From Meandrina meandrites (lineage: Eukaryota > Cnidaria > Anthozoa > Scleractinia > Meandrinidae), in NCBI GenBank assembly GCA_963693305.1, contig OY855913.1:9731701-9795700 (forward strand): a stretch of DNA of 64,000 bases, read 5' to 3'. The notes beneath the pieces are model-generated. The model was given only the letters and a program-made list of their open reading frames with translations, made no database searches and was not told where the DNA came from. Positions 62,101 to 64,000 of the stretch are shown one piece after another (positions within the stretch are counted from its first letter, which is position 1; each line of letters begins with the position of its first letter). Position numbers and translations under genes: made by a program.

Positions 62101-63257
62101 GTCCTATTTACCTTACACGCTTCTGCCAAAGCAAATCCACTGCCAAGCAACATAACAAGGTGCCATGGGAACCTCTTTGACATCGTCTCGAATTGCAGAA
62201 GGCCGGGTGGTGGTTTGTTTACTGTGTAATAATAACAATCGGGACATATCGAGCTTTTAGAAACATTTGAAGAAGCTTCATTACACATGTCGCGTCTTGA
62301 ACAAAATAGACTAAATTTTCCAAGACGTCAAACCATCCATTTCAATCGTCCCCAGTCTTTACTCACCCTTGTCTATTTTGATTGATTACTTTACATTAAA
62401 ACGCTATGATTTTGAGATGGAAAATTCGGTTCAACGTACGAATTATGACTGTGGTATAATTGACTTATGACTGTGGTACAACTTTACTACGGCCGTGGTA
62501 TGACTGTAATACGGCTAACTGAAGGTACGCATGCGTATCGCTGTGAAACAGCCTGCGGTATTACTGAGGTACGATTCGCGTTAGGTTCGATTCCGCCCGT
62601 GAAAAAGGATTTTACTAAATCCGAGCTCATCACCTGACCGTCAACATACCTGAACCATCAGGGGCAAAAATCCTCGGCATTCGTGAGGGGAAAACGAACA
62701 AGGAGAACGCAACAGTCATGGCCGCTGTAGCGTCCCGAACGTAACTGAAAAGTAAAACAACCGACCTTTTGAGTGAAACTTAAAAAGAACCAGAGTGAAA
62801 GACAAACTATATAATCATGAGTTGGTGTGATTCAGGATCAAAAGAAATCCCTTGGGACTATCGAGCACGGTATACAGAATCGCTCAGCACTCTGTTTTTA
62901 TTGATCTCAACGCTTGCTCTAAGACGCAAGAAAATGTCAAAAGAGAATGGTGAGTAGGGTCTGAGCTAGTACGAAAAAAAAGCGAGCGCGCTTGGTCCGC
63001 ACACTTAAGCTATCGGCGTGTCGTTTGCGCTAATCAACAAAATGGACACGGTGGTTAAATCTAGGGTCTTCTTTCGCCAAATACCCAAGAATCTTCAAAA
63101 TGTGCCAACAACTGAAAATCTCGGCTGGCTAGTTTACCTGTGTAAAACTTACTTTTTCTCGAATATTATCGCCCATCCTTCCATAAATTTAGGTTCACGA
63201 AACAGCCATAGCAAAGCCAACAAGGCGAAATGACCAAGGACGGCTTTCTCGGCAAAC
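59181..63257 (-). CDS. SLC13-family Na+/di- or tricarboxylate cotransporter (3' part, partial)
   Basis: Last six exons of a plasma-membrane Na+-coupled carboxylate (or sulfate) symporter; the 5' part lies beyond the right edge. Exons: 63257-63153, 62744-62650, 62221-62112, 60660-60499, 59989-59852, 59372-59181 (TAA). All phases agree, 802 nt. Family landmarks in order: LLALLWLFREPKFMEGW, YVRDATAAMTVAF, WHLVMLLGSGFALAEACK, the second substrate/Na+ motif TEFTSNVATATIFLPI, VHPWYLMLPA, the signature LPVATPPNAIVFA, GHLKVKDM and final helix GMNILAVTVLVICVNTYGVA. The C-terminus carries NVT sequons (PGNVTLVCRNVTSS). The GFALAEA/PPNAIVFA pattern fits SLC13A2/3/5 rather than bacterial DASS; the exact member cannot be told. 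Confidence 0.9.
60072..60490. mobile_element. Intronic DNA transposon inserted at a 5' splice site, 6-bp TSD
   Basis: The inverted ends CAGAGCTCTCAAG are flanked by ATACTC at 60066-60071 and 60491-60496. The right duplication is part of the SLC13 donor read on the minus strand (GTGAGTAT, 60498-60491). Internal TCTCACGCATTGAGCGTGAGA hairpin. 419 bp, no coding capacity. Confidence 0.75.
61967..62097. repeat. Foldback 14 bp from an SLC13 splice donor
   Basis: The arms are inverted copies (AAATGACTTTTTGAGGGAAT at the outer end, GTGTCATTTGCG inside) with a short GC-rich loop. The right end lies 14 bp from the donor of exon 62221-62112 (GT at 62111-62110). Confidence 0.75.
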
Positions 63258-63492
63258 CTGGAACACAACAGAACAAAATTATGAGCACCCTGAGTAGAAA
63301 TAGGCGTTTCTGAACACCGAGATTAGTGTCTCTGATTGCTAAAAGACAATCACCAATCCGTGAAACTTGGCAGATCTCTGAAGTGCACGTCATTTGCCCG
63401 AAACTAACCCGTTCCAGGCTTTTCTTTGGTTTTGAGAAGCAGCGCAGAGAACGGGCAGTGCAAAAATAGTCGAGGACCTCAATGTCTGATTG

Positions 63493-63682
63493 AATAGGCC
63501 ATTTCCGAGTTGCCCTTTGCCTCATTTTAAAAAGGAGTCCTCGTGCGAAACCATTCAAATGACTGATGAGTTTGATTTGCATGAAAATGGACGTGAAGGT
63601 GGAACACATTTGTCACAATGAATGGTTTCGCACATAGACTCGTTTTGACACAGAGGCAAAAGGTAACTCGGAAATGGCCTAT
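63493..63682. mobile_element. MITE with AATAGGCCATTTCCGAGTT ends
   Basis: Inverted termini AATAGGCCATTTCCGAGTT at 63493 and 63682, and inverted GTGCGAAACCATTCA/TGAATGGTTTCGCAC inside. It lies in the SLC13 intron beyond the leftmost-read exon. Confidence 0.75.
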
Positions 63683-64000
63683 TATTAAATGATTTGTAGG
63701 GAGATATCTATCGCGCAATTTGTTCTTTACCGTTATTTGAAACGTTACGCGACGAACTTAGTGGCAGGTGAAGTTTCGACTCTCAACCCTTTATGGCAGC
63801 TAACTCTCCAAATTTCAGCTCTTCTTAAGTTCGGTTGGCAGTTGATTTACTTCAAAATTTCTTTACAAGGTTTTGCTTTTGTTTACTAAAGCATATTAAG
63901 ACTAACGCAGAATGAAAAGTTGATTGAGGGTTAAATTTCTTCTGTATAAAAGTGTTTTTTGTGGAGCTTGAGTTAGTCGACATCAAAACTGTAGGACAGA

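Noticed and set aside
62560..62610. Possible tRNA gene (GGTTCGATTCC B-box-like)
   Set aside because: The T-stem does not pair and no A box or acceptor stem is found upstream.
63166..63609. 147-aa minus-strand frame at the right edge
   Set aside because: It crosses the MITE at 63493-63682 and overlaps the SLC13 exon in the wrong frame.

Overview
The window reads as animal nuclear DNA, AT-rich and loaded with DNA transposons, most likely from an anthozoan cnidarian such as a stony coral or sea anemone. That placement is inference. It rests on metazoan intron-rich genes (RAD51D, SLC13), canonical GT-AG splice sites, a degenerate TTAGGG-type telomeric block and a repeat landscape of foldback MITEs and poly-C tracts. 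No prokaryotic feature, CRISPR array or viral gene was seen.

Layout. (1) 66-5227, minus strand: a multi-exon, transposon-like gene with a short acidic N-terminal domain, a coiled-coil/acidic middle and a long C-terminal part with a helix-turn-helix-like segment, a possible DDE nuclease core and a Cys/His cluster. Its three large blocks lie in three different frames. (2) 7119-14347, plus strand: an unrecognised gene reconstructed here from about 16 mini-exons, nearly all phase 1-1. It has a TATA box, a tandemly duplicated exon segment and a spliced 3' UTR ending near 15600. One intron holds a 1.55-kb DNA transposon. (3) 17325-20456: a non-autonomous transposon with 76-bp identical terminal inverted repeats and a perfect 9-bp target duplication, followed by nested foldbacks to about 22.8 kb. 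(4) 23919-24995 (minus) and 28472-29566 (plus): two divergent intronless paralogues of RPA70-like single-strand DNA-binding proteins, with a 38-bp hairpin block inverted at 25.1 kb and 33.7 kb. (5) 31.8-39 kb: a Tigger-like element, satellites and foldbacks, with no convincing gene. (6) 39069-46042, plus: a complete 11-exon RAD51D including a 10-nt microexon. (7) 46-59 kb: mostly transposons, several with readable target duplications. (8) 59181-63257, minus: the last six exons of an SLC13-family Na+/carboxylate cotransporter that runs off the right edge; two of its introns carry inverted-repeat DNA next to 5' splice sites.

RAD51D and SLC13 are ordinary host genes and unrelated to each other. 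The less ordinary material is the mini-exon gene, the RPA-like pair and the transposon-like gene at the left edge. All exon models come from reading splice consensus and phase by eye; no alignment or expression data were available.
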